Shown here one piece after another: positions 40,382 to 49,063 of a stretch of 64,000 nt of DNA (position 1 is the first letter of the stretch; the number at the start of each line of letters is the position of its first letter). The DNA is from Tumebacillus amylolyticus (GTDB taxonomy: Bacteria > Bacillota > Bacilli > Tumebacillales > Tumebacillaceae), in contig NZ_JAEQNB010000001.1 in the NCBI RefSeq assembly GCF_016722965.1, positions 1,391,344-1,455,343 of the forward strand. The letters run 5' to 3'. The translations under genes and the position numbers were made by a program. The notes below the pieces were generated by a model. The model saw nothing but the letters and a program-made list of their open reading frames with translations. It was not told the DNA's origin and did not search any database.

Positions 40382-42514
40382 ATGAAGAAAAAAGCTCTGC
40401 TCCCGGTACTGGCACTCTCGCTTGCGATCCCGTTCTCGGTACCGGCTCATGCTGTCACCAACGCACCGATCACGGTAAAGTCTGTCGAGTTCCTGGGCAC
40501 CGACGCTTCGAACAACGCCGCCGACATGGCGAAGGTTTACACGAACGCATCTGTAAAAGTTACCTACAGCAACGGTGTAGAGAAACTCTACCCGCTGACG
40601 TATAAGACGCTTTTCAAATCAACAGACAAAATCAACGGCACTCCGGCAGGACTCTCCGTGGATGCAAAGGGCAAGCCGATCCTGGACAACTCGATTCCGA
40701 CCGACCCGCAACCGTTCGTATCGGACGACCCGGACTCCAACTCTCTGCTTCAAGTGCAGGGCATGGCTCCGACCGCATTGGGTGGCAACCCGCTGTCGCT
40801 CGTCACGCATTATGAATACATCACCAAGGACAACGCAGGCACGTCCGCGTACGGCATCATCCCGGCCTCGATGTCTCTGACCACGATCGACCAAAACAAA
40901 ACCAACGGCATGCTCAAAGCCACCGATCTGAAAAAAATCGACTTCTCCGGCGTGAACGGCCTTTGGATCCCGTGCAACGGCTCGCTCTCTCCGTGGAACA
41001 CCCACCTCGGTTCGGAGGAGTACGAAGCGGACGCTCGCGCATTTGCCGCCGATCCGACCAAAACCTACGTCGCGTCGTACACGCAAAGCTACTACCAAGA
41101 CAAGACCAAGAGAGGCAACCCGTATCTCTACGGCTACATCCCGGAAGTCACCGTGAACGCGGACAACTCGACCTCCGTCGTCAAGCACTACTCCATGGGC
41201 CGCTTCTCGCATGAACTCTCCAAAGTGATGCCCGACAACCGCACCGTCTACTTCGGCGACGACGGCTCCAACACGATGATGTTCATGTACATCGCCGACA
41301 AGGAAAAAGACCTCACCGCCGGCACCCTCTACGCGGCGAAATGGCACCAAACCTCCGACCAAAACGGCGGTGCGGCCAACCTCGAATGGATCAAGTTGGG
41401 TCACGCGACCGACGCAGAAGTGAAAAGCTATCTCGACAAGGGTTTGACGTTCAACGACTTGTTCGAAACGGCTGACAAGGAAACCCCGGGCTTCACCAAG
41501 ATCAAAACCTACCCGTCCGGCACCGTTGAATATCTGAAAGTCAAACCGGGCATGGAGCAAGCGGCTGCGTTCCTCGAAGCTCGCCGGTACGGTGCGATCC
41601 AAGGCGCGACCTACGAGTTCAACAAAATGGAAGGCGTCACCCTGAACGCCAAGGACAAAAAAGTCTACGTCGCCATGTCCTACGTGGAAAAAGGCATGAC
41701 GGTCGACTCCAAAAACGAACTCCAAGACGACATCAAACTGCCGAAAATGTCCTCCGGCGTCACCTACGAACTCTCCTTGCAAGGCGGGCAATCCGACCGT
41801 TCCGGCAACCCAATCGACTCCCAATACGTCGCAGGCACCATGCAAGGCCTGATCGTGGGCGAAGACCTCGCGAAACCGGACGCGCTCGGCAACTTGGCGA
41901 ACGTGGACAAAGTCGCCAACCCGGACAATCTCTCGTACTCGGAAGACATGCGCACGCTGTTCATCGGGGAAGACTCCGGCCTGCACATCAACAACAACGT
42001 CTGGGCGTACAACATCGACACCAAAAAACTCTCGCGCCTCGTCTCGCTTCCGGCGGGTGCAGAAGGCACGGGTCTGCAGATGGTCGACAACCTGAACGGC
42101 TACTCGTACCTCATGTCGAACCTCCAGCATCCGGGCGACTTGGAAATCAAAGTCTCGGACAGCCTCAGATCGGAACTCGACCGCGAGATCAACAAAAACT
42201 TCGTCAACAAAAAAGCCGGCGTCGTCGGCTATCTCTCCGGCATGCCGGCGTTGGAAAAGGAAGTCGATCCGGAGTCTCTGAAATCCACGCTGACCCCGGT
42301 TCGTACCGCAGCTGAAGCCAAGGGCGCAACCGTTGCTTGGGACGGCTCCACCAAAACCGTCACGATCACCAAAGGAACGCGCACCCTCACGTTCATCGTC
42401 GGTGACAACGTCGTCGTGATCGACGGCAAGGAACAGGCGCTCACGGAGCTGTCCAACTTCCAGAACGACCGTGCCGCACTCCCGATGAACGTCCTGAACG
42501 ACTTCTTGAAGTAA
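40382..42514 (+). CDS. Secreted PhoX-family (DUF839) alkaline phosphatase-like protein
   Basis: Exported 710-residue protein. A Sec-type signal peptide (1-24, PAHA-VT) lacks a twin-arginine motif, unlike many PhoX enzymes. The body has the PhoX beta-propeller features: GVNGLWIPCNGSLSPWNTHLGSEE, FSHELSKVMPDNRTVYFGDD, and LSYSEDMRTLFIGEDSGLHI, which carry acidic and Cys ligands of the Fe/Ca cofactor in PhoX. The C-terminal 80 residues (TKTVTITKGTRTLTFIVGDN and so on) look like a copper-amine-oxidase-N/stalk-type domain used for wall or surface contacts. Probable role: release of phosphate from organic phosphates outside the cell. GGAGG precedes the ATG. Confidence 0.85.
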   Translation: MKKKALLPVLALSLAIPFSVPAHAVTNAPITVKSVEFLGTDASNNAADMAKVYTNASVKVTYSNGVEKLYPLTYKTLFKSTDKINGTPAGLSVDAKGKPILDNSIPTDPQPFVSDDPDSNSLLQVQGMAPTALGGNPLSLVTHYEYITKDNAGTSAYGIIPASMSLTTIDQNKTNGMLKATDLKKIDFSGVNGLWIPCNGSLSPWNTHLGSEEYEADARAFAADPTKTYVASYTQSYYQDKTKRGNPYLYGYIPEVTVNADNSTSVVKHYSMGRFSHELSKVMPDNRTVYFGDDGSNTMMFMYIADKEKDLTAGTLYAAKWHQTSDQNGGAANLEWIKLGHATDAEVKSYLDKGLTFNDLFETADKETPGFTKIKTYPSGTVEYLKVKPGMEQAAAFLEARRYGAIQGATYEFNKMEGVTLNAKDKKVYVAMSYVEKGMTVDSKNELQDDIKLPKMSSGVTYELSLQGGQSDRSGNPIDSQYVAGTMQGLIVGEDLAKPDALGNLANVDKVANPDNLSYSEDMRTLFIGEDSGLHINNNVWAYNIDTKKLSRLVSLPAGAEGTGLQMVDNLNGYSYLMSNLQHPGDLEIKVSDSLRSELDREINKNFVNKKAGVVGYLSGMPALEKEVDPESLKSTLTPVRTAAEAKGATVAWDGSTKTVTITKGTRTLTFIVGDNVVVIDGKEQALTELSNFQNDRAALPMNVLNDFLK

Positions 42515-42532
42515 GAACGAACGGCCGAATCA

Positions 42533-42577
42533 AAAAGAGCCTGTGTCCCTTCCCTGAGGGTCACAGGCTTTTTTCAT
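42533..42577 (+). terminator. Terminator after the PhoX-like gene
   Basis: AAAAAGAGCCTGTG-TCCCTTCCCTGAGGG-TCACAGGCTTTTTT hairpin. Confidence 0.85.
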
Positions 42578-42678
42578 CACATCGGCAGGAGCGATCTCAA
42601 CAATCGAAACTATCAGTTTCACGTATGACTTGGCTCCGTGCTACGATACTTCCAACATCTGTTGAGGAGGTTTTTCCT

Positions 42679-43077
42679 ATGTACGAAAGCAAGACCCTGG
42701 CCCATCCTGCCGCCGACCCGCAGGACGCGAATCGTTATTTTTTGACGAAGTTGTCTCTGGAAACGGATGTCGCCGACGTGATCGTCGATTTGCAAAACGG
42801 CCCTCTGCCATACGTTCTGCTCGACGCCCGCAGCACGGCACATTTCGAAGCGGGGCATGTCCCCGGCGCGGTCTCGTTGCCGCAAACGCAGATCACGGCG
42901 GAAACCACCGCGCACTTTGACCGTCAGCGTCTCATCGTCACCTACTGCTGGGGCCCTGCGTGCAACGGAGCAACCAAGGCGGCCGCGAAACTGAGCGCCC
43001 TCGGGTTCCAAGTCAAAGAGATGATCGGCGGCTTCGAATACTGGCAAAAAGAAGGCGGCCCCGTCGCCTATCAATAA
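42679..43077 (+). CDS. Rhodanese-like domain protein
   Basis: A single-domain 132-residue rhodanese. LLDARSTAHFEAGHVPGAVSLP is the conserved N-terminal part and the active-site loop is YCWGPACNGA, so the nucleophile is the Cys of CWGPAC; a second Cys lies five residues later. Function would be sulfur transfer or thiol redox chemistry in the cytoplasm. The ATG at 42679 follows TTGAGGAGG by 7 bases. The gene stands alone between two terminators. Confidence 0.85.
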   Translation: MYESKTLAHPAADPQDANRYFLTKLSLETDVADVIVDLQNGPLPYVLLDARSTAHFEAGHVPGAVSLPQTQITAETTAHFDRQRLIVTYCWGPACNGATKAAAKLSALGFQVKEMIGGFEYWQKEGGPVAYQ

Positions 43078-43115
43078 AAAAAAGCTCACGGCCGCAGAGG
43101 TCCGTGAGCTTTTTT
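43074..43115. terminator. Bidirectional intrinsic terminator
   Basis: AAAAAAAAGCTCACGG-CCGCAGAGGT-CCGTGAGCTTTTTTC; closes the rhodanese and the convergent antiporter gene. Confidence 0.85.
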
Positions 43116-44285
43116 CATCAGCGAGAACAGCAGGGGGGAGCAGATGCAGGTCACGATGCCGACGACGAGCATCGCTTCTTCGATCTCACGCGGAATGACG
43201 TGCAGTTGCACGCCGATCGAAGCCGCCACGATGACGAGCGTCATCCGAGACGAAAGCAACAGTCCGCCGGCCAGTCGTTCCCGCAAAGGCATCGCGCCGC
43301 CAAACCAGAGCATCGGCAGGAGCTTCACCCCATAGGCGCACAGCAAGAGCAGCGGCACCCACGTTCGAGCCGTCTCCGAGGCGAAGAACGCCCCGAGATC
43401 AAACTGCGCCCCCACCGTCACGAAAAAGATCGGAATCACGAAACTGTACCCGATGCTCTCCATCTGTTGACGCAACGGATTTTTCTCCGGCAGACGGAAG
43501 CTGGACACCAACAGCCCGACCAAGAAACTTCCCAAGATCGGCTCCGACCCTGTCCAATCGGTCATGACCCCGAAGAGTCCGAGCAAGGCGAGCACGCCCT
43601 GCATTTTCAAAACGCCGTTTCCGCCAAACCAAGAATCCCAGAACTTGCTGCGGTACAGTCGCAGAATCGCCACATAGAACGCCGCAACCAGCGGAATCAA
43701 CAACCCGACCGTCAACTGTCGCCAAGAGAATCCGTTCTTGACCCAATCGGCTGCCACAGAAATGCCGAGCATCGTCAGCAGATCGGCAAGCAGCGCCGCC
43801 GTCAGCAGGGTTTGCCCGTAGACCGTTCGCAACAACCCGCGCTCTTTCAAAACCGGCAAGATGATGCCAAGCGACGTGGTCGAGAGAATCAACATCATCA
43901 TCCACGGTTGAATCTGCGGGTCGATCACATGCATGCCCCAAGCGAGTGCATACGAGAGCACCGCCGTGGCTGCAAACAGCAAGAGGGCTTTCTGCAACAA
44001 CTTCGGCCCGTCACGACGCGGTACGAGCAAGCGCAAGTCCACTTCGAGCCCCGACAGAAACATCAGGTAGAACAGCCCGAACTGACTGACTCCGCCAAGC
44101 CAACCGCTCTGCTCCTTCCAAATCGGCGAGACCGTCTGCCCGAGGAACAGCCCGAACAAGATATACGCGATCACCGTCGGGATGCGCAACCACGGCAGAT
44201 GCGCCGTCGCTCGTTGCAAGAGAAACGCGGACAGCAAGATCCAGAACAGCGGGAGCAACACGCTTTGTCCATCGATGGGAACCAC
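43086..44285 (-). CDS. Cation:proton antiporter, CPA2 family
   Basis: A 399-residue Na+(K+)/H+ exchanger of the CPA2 (KefB/NapA-like) superfamily with about 12 membrane segments and no C-terminal RCK domain. Typical features are the N-terminal PTVIAYILFGLFLGQ, FGLFYLMFLSGLEVDLRLL, the STTSLGIILPVLKE helix and SFVIPIFFVTVGAQFDL. The start is uncertain: the open frame begins with GTG at 44285, but that codon lies inside the likely ribosome site GGGAGGTG, leaving either a rare start (ATC 8 bases downstream of GGAGG) or GTG at codon 9. Function: pH or cation homeostasis. Stop overlaps the shared terminator. Confidence 0.85.
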   Translation of the reverse strand: MVPIDGQSVLLPLFWILLSAFLLQRATAHLPWLRIPTVIAYILFGLFLGQTVSPIWKEQSGWLGGVSQFGLFYLMFLSGLEVDLRLLVPRRDGPKLLQKALLLFAATAVLSYALAWGMHVIDPQIQPWMMMLILSTTSLGIILPVLKERGLLRTVYGQTLLTAALLADLLTMLGISVAADWVKNGFSWRQLTVGLLIPLVAAFYVAILRLYRSKFWDSWFGGNGVLKMQGVLALLGLFGVMTDWTGSEPILGSFLVGLLVSSFRLPEKNPLRQQMESIGYSFVIPIFFVTVGAQFDLGAFFASETARTWVPLLLLCAYGVKLLPMLWFGGAMPLRERLAGGLLLSSRMTLVIVAASIGVQLHVIPREIEEAMLVVGIVTCICSPLLFSLMKKAHGPLRP

Positions 44286-44325
44286 CTCCCTGTCCCCATT
44301 TCTATTCCCAACCCGAAATGTCTAT

Positions 44326-44370
44326 GAAAAAAGCTCGTGTCCGCACCGGGGCGGACACGAGCTCTTTTTC
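44326..44370. terminator. Terminator of the HupE-like gene
   Basis: AAAAAAGCTCGTGTCCGC-ACCGGG-GCGGACACGAGCTCTTTTT; serves the minus-strand gene ending at 44371. Confidence 0.85.
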
Positions 44371-45477
44371 CTAAACCGCGAGGAACGGCAGGATGTTCAA
44401 CTCAAACGCGCGTTGCATGAACCAGATCAGACCGAACAGAGCGACGCCGCCGGAGATGCCGCGCACGACCCAGACGTTCCAGTTGAAACGACCGATGTAG
44501 AGGATGATCGGCAGCAAGACGATGACGACCAGCAATTGTCCGATTTCAACCCCGACGTTGAACGTCAGCAGGGCTTCGAGGAAGTGGTTCTTGGGCACTT
44601 GCGTTTCGGCAAGCGCTCCTGCGAATGCAAAGCCGTGGACGAGGCCGAAGAATCCGGTCAACACCCAGCGGTAGTTCGTGTTTTTGATAAATTGGTTTTC
44701 AATGCCCACGTAGAGGATCGTGACGGCGACCAACGATTCGATCAAACGGGTGGGTAGCGTAACTACGCTCATCGCCGAGAGAATCAGCGTCACGGAGTGG
44801 GCGACGGTGAAGGACGTGACGATTTTCAAGATGTTCTTGAAGGAGCCGCCGAGGATGATCAAGGTGAGCAGGAACGCCAGATGGTCGTACCCGGTCAAGA
44901 TGTGCTCGATGCCCATGAGCACGAATTGTCCGAGCGTGCTCCAGAAGGAGAGTTCAACGCCCGCTTCCATCGCGAGGTGACGGGTGGAGTTGGTGAAAAC
45001 GAACTCGTCGGTTTTGTCGCCGTTCTCGATGGTGGCGACGTTTTTGTGCATGCCGTTGGAGTTTTCGAAGAAGATGTTGTAGTCGAAGTCGATCTTGTCG
45101 ATCAGCTCGTCCGAGGTGAAGGTGAGGTCGAATTGGACGTTGGCAAGGTCGGGTACGGAGACGGCTTCGAGTGCTACAGGCATCTCCTTGCCGTTGTTCT
45201 TGACGTGGAAGCCGGACTTGATATAGTCGAACGATTTGTCCTTGATTTGCGACGAGAGTTTCGCCTCGTCGAGCGATTGCGTTTTCTCAATGTCAAAGCC
45301 GTTGATCTCCAAGATCGATTTCTGGTCGATCAGGAGGGACACGTGCATTTTGGTGTTCTCAAATGTGATCTTCGAGGAAGCCAGGGACTGTTGATGGGCG
45401 GATGCCGGTCGAGCGAGCAATAGGCTAAACAGGAAGAAAATTGAGAGAATTGCGGAGATTGTAGATCTCGTTCTCAC
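44371..45477 (-). CDS. HupE/UreJ-family membrane protein with extracytoplasmic domain
   Basis: A 368-residue protein. A signal peptide (1-27, ASA-HQ) leads into an extracytoplasmic beta domain (28-175) and then a HupE/UreJ_2 membrane domain with six segments. Conserved polar motifs within the membrane are GIEHILTGYDHLAFLL, FTVAHSVTLILS and GLVHGFAFAGAL, whose His and Asp residues could bind metal. Family members are thought to be metal (Ni/Co) permeases or accessory proteins, but for this long secreted-domain type the role is unknown. GTG start at 45477 with GAAAGGGG 9 bases upstream. Monocistronic. Confidence 0.82.
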   Translation of the reverse strand: MRTRSTISAILSIFFLFSLLLARPASAHQQSLASSKITFENTKMHVSLLIDQKSILEINGFDIEKTQSLDEAKLSSQIKDKSFDYIKSGFHVKNNGKEMPVALEAVSVPDLANVQFDLTFTSDELIDKIDFDYNIFFENSNGMHKNVATIENGDKTDEFVFTNSTRHLAMEAGVELSFWSTLGQFVLMGIEHILTGYDHLAFLLTLIILGGSFKNILKIVTSFTVAHSVTLILSAMSVVTLPTRLIESLVAVTILYVGIENQFIKNTNYRWVLTGFFGLVHGFAFAGALAETQVPKNHFLEALLTFNVGVEIGQLLVVIVLLPIILYIGRFNWNVWVVRGISGGVALFGLIWFMQRAFELNILPFLAV

Positions 45478-45789
45478 AATAAGCGGCCCCTTTCTCTAGT
45501 AAATAGATATAAAAACATTGTAGCACAAGATTCAAGTCTAGAGAAAGTTTCGAGAACTATCCATTTGGAGGGTTGCCAAACCTCCTGTTTCGTAGGAAAC
45601 TCTCTAATAAGAGAGTTTATCTGAACTATACTATTGAAATATGAGAACATCTACGAATGGAAAACTCCCTTCCAATTTACTCTTGTTCGCATCCTAGCAA
45701 GAAGCGTACAAGTATACAAGCTAATTCACGCGCATACAATGAGGAATAACACCACGGATCGACAGAAAGTCTTGAAAGGGGTGACCCCA

Positions 45790-46713
45790 TTGAAAAAGTT
45801 TACGATTGGCGCTGAAAAGTTTGCGGAAGCGCTGGGCGGCTGTCTGCAGGAAGCGGATGACAAATTGAAGGAACTGGGAGTGTCGTTGCAAGGAGAGCAA
45901 TTCACGCGAGGCACCTACACGTTTTTTACATATCGATTGGGCGGGACGACCGAAGGGAAACCCGATGAGTTGACGGAACTCGTCGTGCGTACGCTCTCAG
46001 AGGCTGTGGGCGAATTCATCACCGACGTCTGGGAACGCTCGGAGATGGAGCGTATCGTCGCGAACGACTTCTATTACTATGCCGCCGATGAAGTCGAATA
46101 TCTCGCCGACTCGGCGGTGCGGATGCTGGCGGAACTCAAAGATGCAGACGGGATGTCTCTGCGCCGCCGACACATCGTGGATTCGGTGGCGGAGCAGTTG
46201 GCGAACTCCCGAGAGTTGTTGGTGGAAGGGTTGCTGCGGTTCCGGATGCATGCGTTGCAGGCTGACTTGCATCGTGTGATCGAGCAGGCGATCGATGAGT
46301 ACTTGATGGAGCTTGAATATCAAGAATTCGTCAAGTTGCTCCGCTATTTCTTGCAAGCCCAAGAACCGGGGGTGCCGCTTCTGCACATGGTCTGCCATGA
46401 GGAGGGAGTTTCTCCGCGCTTGTTTGACGGGGAGGGACGACCGCTTGTGCTCGATGAGATCGAAGGCGCCAAGCAGCAGCAGAATTTGCGCGACTGCGGC
46501 GTCATGATCGAAGAGACGATGAGCGCGTTGATCTCCGCCGCTCCGCAGAAGGTTCACATCCACTTGGCGCACGGCCGGGACCTCGTCCCGCCGATCGTGG
46601 AGACGGTGAAAAAAGTCTTCGCCGAGTCTGCCGTCCTCTGCTCCGACTGCCCGCTTTGTGAAGAAGCGCGCACGTGGCACCCGACGACGAATGCCGTCGA
46701 CCGCAAAATGTGA
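45790..46713 (+). CDS. ytxC: Sporulation protein YtxC
   Basis: A 307-residue protein of the YtxC family, needed for or associated with sporulation in bacilli; biochemical role unknown. Recognisable parts are FTYRLGGTTEGKPDELTELV and the middle helical region ending LEYQEFVKLLRYFLQAQEP. The C-terminal segment has a Cys motif CSDCPLC. I choose the TTG at 45790 (KKFTIGAEKF), with AAAGGGGTGA upstream, over the in-frame ATG at 45634. In B. subtilis ytxC is followed by thrS and then infC; here no thrS intervenes. Confidence 0.85.
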   Translation: MKKFTIGAEKFAEALGGCLQEADDKLKELGVSLQGEQFTRGTYTFFTYRLGGTTEGKPDELTELVVRTLSEAVGEFITDVWERSEMERIVANDFYYYAADEVEYLADSAVRMLAELKDADGMSLRRRHIVDSVAEQLANSRELLVEGLLRFRMHALQADLHRVIEQAIDEYLMELEYQEFVKLLRYFLQAQEPGVPLLHMVCHEEGVSPRLFDGEGRPLVLDEIEGAKQQQNLRDCGVMIEETMSALISAAPQKVHIHLAHGRDLVPPIVETVKKVFAESAVLCSDCPLCEEARTWHPTTNAVDRKM

Positions 46714-46732
46714 CAAGTTTTGCAAAAAAGTG

Positions 46733-46761
46733 TTGACATAGGCAGGCTGGTTGTTTATATT
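46733..46761 (+). promoter_or_regulatory. Strong sigma-A promoter (P1) after ytxC
   Basis: Perfect TTGACA at 46733-46738, 17-base spacer, TATATT at 46756-46761. The transcript meets a terminator about 80 bases later. Confidence 0.75.
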
Positions 46762-46802
46762 GATTACAAAGCAAGACGGATTCTCTAGTACAAGTTGCTG
46801 TC

Positions 46803-46850
46803 AGCGCTTTTGCCTTTGCTGCAGGGAGCAGAGGTGGGGGCGCTTTTTTA
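46803..46850 (+). terminator. Attenuator/terminator downstream of P1
   Basis: AGCGC...GGCGCT with an inner CCTTTGCT-GCAGGG-AGCAGAGG stem, then TTTTTT; would end the P1 transcript as a short RNA of about 80 nt. Confidence 0.65.
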
Positions 46851-46870
46851 CGAAATTTGATCTGTATTGC

Positions 46871-46899
46871 TTGACTGTGACTCTGAGTCATGGTACGAT
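46871..46899 (+). promoter_or_regulatory. Promoter of the infC operon (P2)
   Basis: TTGACT at 46871-46876, 17-base spacer, TACGAT at 46894-46899. Confidence 0.65.
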
Positions 46900-46906
46900 G
46901 CAATAC

Positions 46907-47100
46907 GGAAGTTCATATGGCACATGACCACAAGCAGAAGCACTCGCGCTTCTCGCCCAGGAACGCTCGATGAGCAGTGAACGGGTTTTGGAGTTTGAAT
47001 TGTCACGACCGAAATGTCGTCTTTTCATATGCGAGTGTATGACTTACACGTCATGCACTCGCATATTTGTTTTTCTGCAAGGTTTTGCCCAGAACTTCAG
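46907..47100 (+). promoter_or_regulatory. infC-rpmI-rplT leader (L20-leader type attenuator)
   Basis: About 200 nt untranslated leader ahead of infC. Its 3' part folds into a strong terminator stem, ATATGCGAGTG(T)ATGAC with TCATGCACTCGCATAT at 47027-47066, followed by TTGTTTTTC. In bacilli this position holds the L20-binding leader that shuts off the operon by premature termination when L20 is in excess. Family-level secondary structure was not computed. Confidence 0.65.
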
Positions 47101-47113
47101 GAGGTGACAGGTT

Positions 47114-47632
47114 ATTAGCAAAGAAGAGGTTCAAATCAATGATGGCATCCGTGCTCGTGAAGTACGGTTGATCGACGCGAATGGTGACCAGCTCGGGATC
47201 AAGTCTCTGCGTGAAGCGATGCAGATCGCAGGTGAGAAGAACTTGGACCTGGTCAACGTGGCTCCGACCGCGAAGCCGCCGGTTTGCCGGATCATGGACT
47301 ACGGCAAGTTCCGCTACGAGCAGAGCAAGAAGGAAAAGGAAGCCCGCAAGAACCAGAAAATCGTCTCCATCAAGGAAGTTCGCATGACCCCGAACATCGA
47401 GGAACATGACTTCCAGACCAAGTTGCGCAACACCGTCAAATTCCTCAAGGAAGGCGACAAAGTCAAAGCATCCGTCCGCTTCCGTGGTCGTGAAATCACG
47501 CATACGGAAATCGGTCAGCGCGTTCTGAACAAACTCGCTGAGGAATGTGCAGACATCGCAACGGTTGAGCGTCACCCGAAGCTCGAAGGCCGCAGCATGA
47601 TCATCATCCTGTCGCCGAAAACAACCAACTAA
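47114..47632 (+). CDS. infC: Translation initiation factor IF-3 (AUU start)
   Basis: IF-3, 172 residues, binds the 30S subunit and controls initiator tRNA and start-codon choice. The start is ATT at 47114 (ATT AGC AAA GAA), preceded by AGGAGGTGACAGGT; it gives [20 protein letters not shown], matching the conserved N-terminus, whereas the later TTG at 47168 would remove it. A non-canonical AUU start is the known autoregulatory device for infC. Both N and C domains are complete ([35 protein letters not shown]). First gene of infC-rpmI-rplT. Confidence 0.95.
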   Translation: MSKEEVQINDGIRAREVRLIDANGDQLGIKSLREAMQIAGEKNLDLVNVAPTAKPPVCRIMDYGKFRYEQSKKEKEARKNQKIVSIKEVRMTPNIEEHDFQTKLRNTVKFLKEGDKVKASVRFRGREITHTEIGQRVLNKLAEECADIATVERHPKLEGRSMIIILSPKTTN

Positions 47633-47663
47633 TATTTAGACTCGATTTGGAGGTCACGCAATC

Positions 47664-47861
47664 ATGGCTAAGATGAAAACTCACCGCGGCGCGGCGAAGC
47701 GTTTCAAAAGAACTGGTTCTGGCAAACTGAAGCGTTCCCACGCTTACCGTAGCCACATGTTCTCCAACAAGGAAACCAAGGTAAAACGTCACCTGCGCAA
47801 ATCCGCGATGGTTCACCCGTCCGACCAAAAGCGCATTGAGCAAATGCTCACCTACCTGTAA
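47664..47861 (+). CDS. rpmI: 50S ribosomal protein L35
   Basis: Ribosomal protein L35, 65 residues, a basic large-subunit protein. [20 protein letters not shown] is the family opening and HRMF-like [20 protein letters not shown] the core. It is translated from GGAGGT 9 bases upstream, as the second gene of the infC operon. Confidence 0.96.
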   Translation: MAKMKTHRGAAKRFKRTGSGKLKRSHAYRSHMFSNKETKVKRHLRKSAMVHPSDQKRIEQMLTYL

Positions 47862-47913
47862 GACCATTACATCCACATACGCAACGTTTTTGATTGCATA
47901 GGAGGTTACTGAA

Positions 47914-48267
47914 ATGCCGAGAGTTAAAGGTGGTACCGTTACCCGCCGTCGTCATAAAAAAGTCCTGAAGCTGGCACGCGGTTTCCGCGGTTCCAAGCAT
48001 CGCCTGTTCCGTACTGCTAACCAGCAGGTCATGAAATCCCTGATGTACGCATACCGCGACCGTCGCCAGAAGAAGCGCGACTTCCGCAAACTGTGGATCG
48101 CTCGTATCAACGCGGCAGCTCGCCTCAACGGCCTGTCCTACTCCAAGCTGATCCACGGCCTGAAAACCGCTGGCGTCGAAGTCAACCGCAAGATGCTGGC
48201 TGACCTCGCTGTTAACGATGCAGCAGCTTTCGGCGAACTCGCTACCCTCGCAAAAGGCAGCAAGTAA
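47914..48267 (+). CDS. rplT: 50S ribosomal protein L20
   Basis: Ribosomal protein L20, 117 residues, binds 23S rRNA early in assembly and represses its own operon by binding the leader. [20 protein letters not shown] and [20 protein letters not shown] are diagnostic. Third gene of infC-rpmI-rplT; a strong terminator follows. Confidence 0.97.
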   Translation: MPRVKGGTVTRRRHKKVLKLARGFRGSKHRLFRTANQQVMKSLMYAYRDRRQKKRDFRKLWIARINAAARLNGLSYSKLIHGLKTAGVEVNRKMLADLAVNDAAAFGELATLAKGSK

Positions 48268-48278
48268 GCCAAAGCAAA

Positions 48279-48316
48279 TGAAAAGACCTGACCTTCTGGG
48301 CCAGGTCTTTTTTTTC
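48279..48316 (+). terminator. Terminator of the infC operon
   Basis: AAAAGACCTGACC-TTCT-GGGCCAGGTCTTTTTTTT hairpin 12 bases after rplT. Confidence 0.85.
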
Positions 48317-48393
48317 TGGGCAAAATGGGGTAGGCTACGAAGAGATACATATACGCAGGGATTGGGATTTGTGGAGGAGGCGAAAGGACGCAG

Positions 48394-49050
48394 ATGGCAC
48401 AAAAGCAATTTGCGGTCATTGGGTTGGGGCGTTTTGGCAGCAGTGTCGCTCGGACGTTGTATGAAATGGGGTATGATGTGCTCGGCATCGATATGGATGA
48501 AGAGCTCGTGCAAGACTCTGTGGATACTGTGACGCATGCTGTGGCGTGCGACTCGACCGATGAGAGTGCGTTGAAGTCGATTGGGATTCGCAATTTTGAT
48601 GTTGTCGTTGTCGCGATCGGGGATGATGTGCGAAGCTCCATCCTGACCACGCTGATCTTGAAAGAGATGGGCGTGAAGATGATCGTCGTCAAAGCGCAGG
48701 ATACGATGCATGGCAAGGTGTTGGAGAAGATCGGGGCGGACCGTGTCGTCTATCCGGAACGCGATATGGGCGCGCGTGTCGCTCACAACCTGATCTCGCC
48801 GAACATTGTGGATTATATTGAGTTGGCCGAAGATTACTCGATCTTGGAGATTCAAGCACCGAGTAAGTTCGTGGGGCGTTCGCTGGAGCAGATTGATATT
48901 CGCCGGAAGTATGGGTGCAATGTCATGGCGATCAAGCATCGGACGCATATTAACATTGCTCCCATTGCAAGCGACATCATCCATGAAGGGGATGTGTTGG
49001 TCGTGGTGGGCCGCAATGAGGATCTGGATGAATTGGACGAAACGAGATAA
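48394..49050 (+). CDS. Potassium uptake regulator, TrkA/KtrA family
   Basis: A 218-residue cytoplasmic RCK protein that gates a Ktr-type K+ channel. The N-terminal Rossmann domain has GLGRFGSSVARTL (10-22) and the acidic residue of the second strand in VLGIDMDEE, for NAD(H)/ATP binding. The TrkA-C domain spans about 135-218 (IQAPSKFVGRSLEQIDIRRK, IIHEGDVLVVVGRNEDL). It could be KtrA or KtrC; no ktrB-like membrane gene adjoins it. GGAGGCGAAAGG precedes the ATG. The next gene follows after 13 bases. Confidence 0.88.
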   Translation: MAQKQFAVIGLGRFGSSVARTLYEMGYDVLGIDMDEELVQDSVDTVTHAVACDSTDESALKSIGIRNFDVVVVAIGDDVRSSILTTLILKEMGVKMIVVKAQDTMHGKVLEKIGADRVVYPERDMGARVAHNLISPNIVDYIELAEDYSILEIQAPSKFVGRSLEQIDIRRKYGCNVMAIKHRTHINIAPIASDIIHEGDVLVVVGRNEDLDELDETR

Positions 49051-49063
49051 GGTGGCGTAGCAG

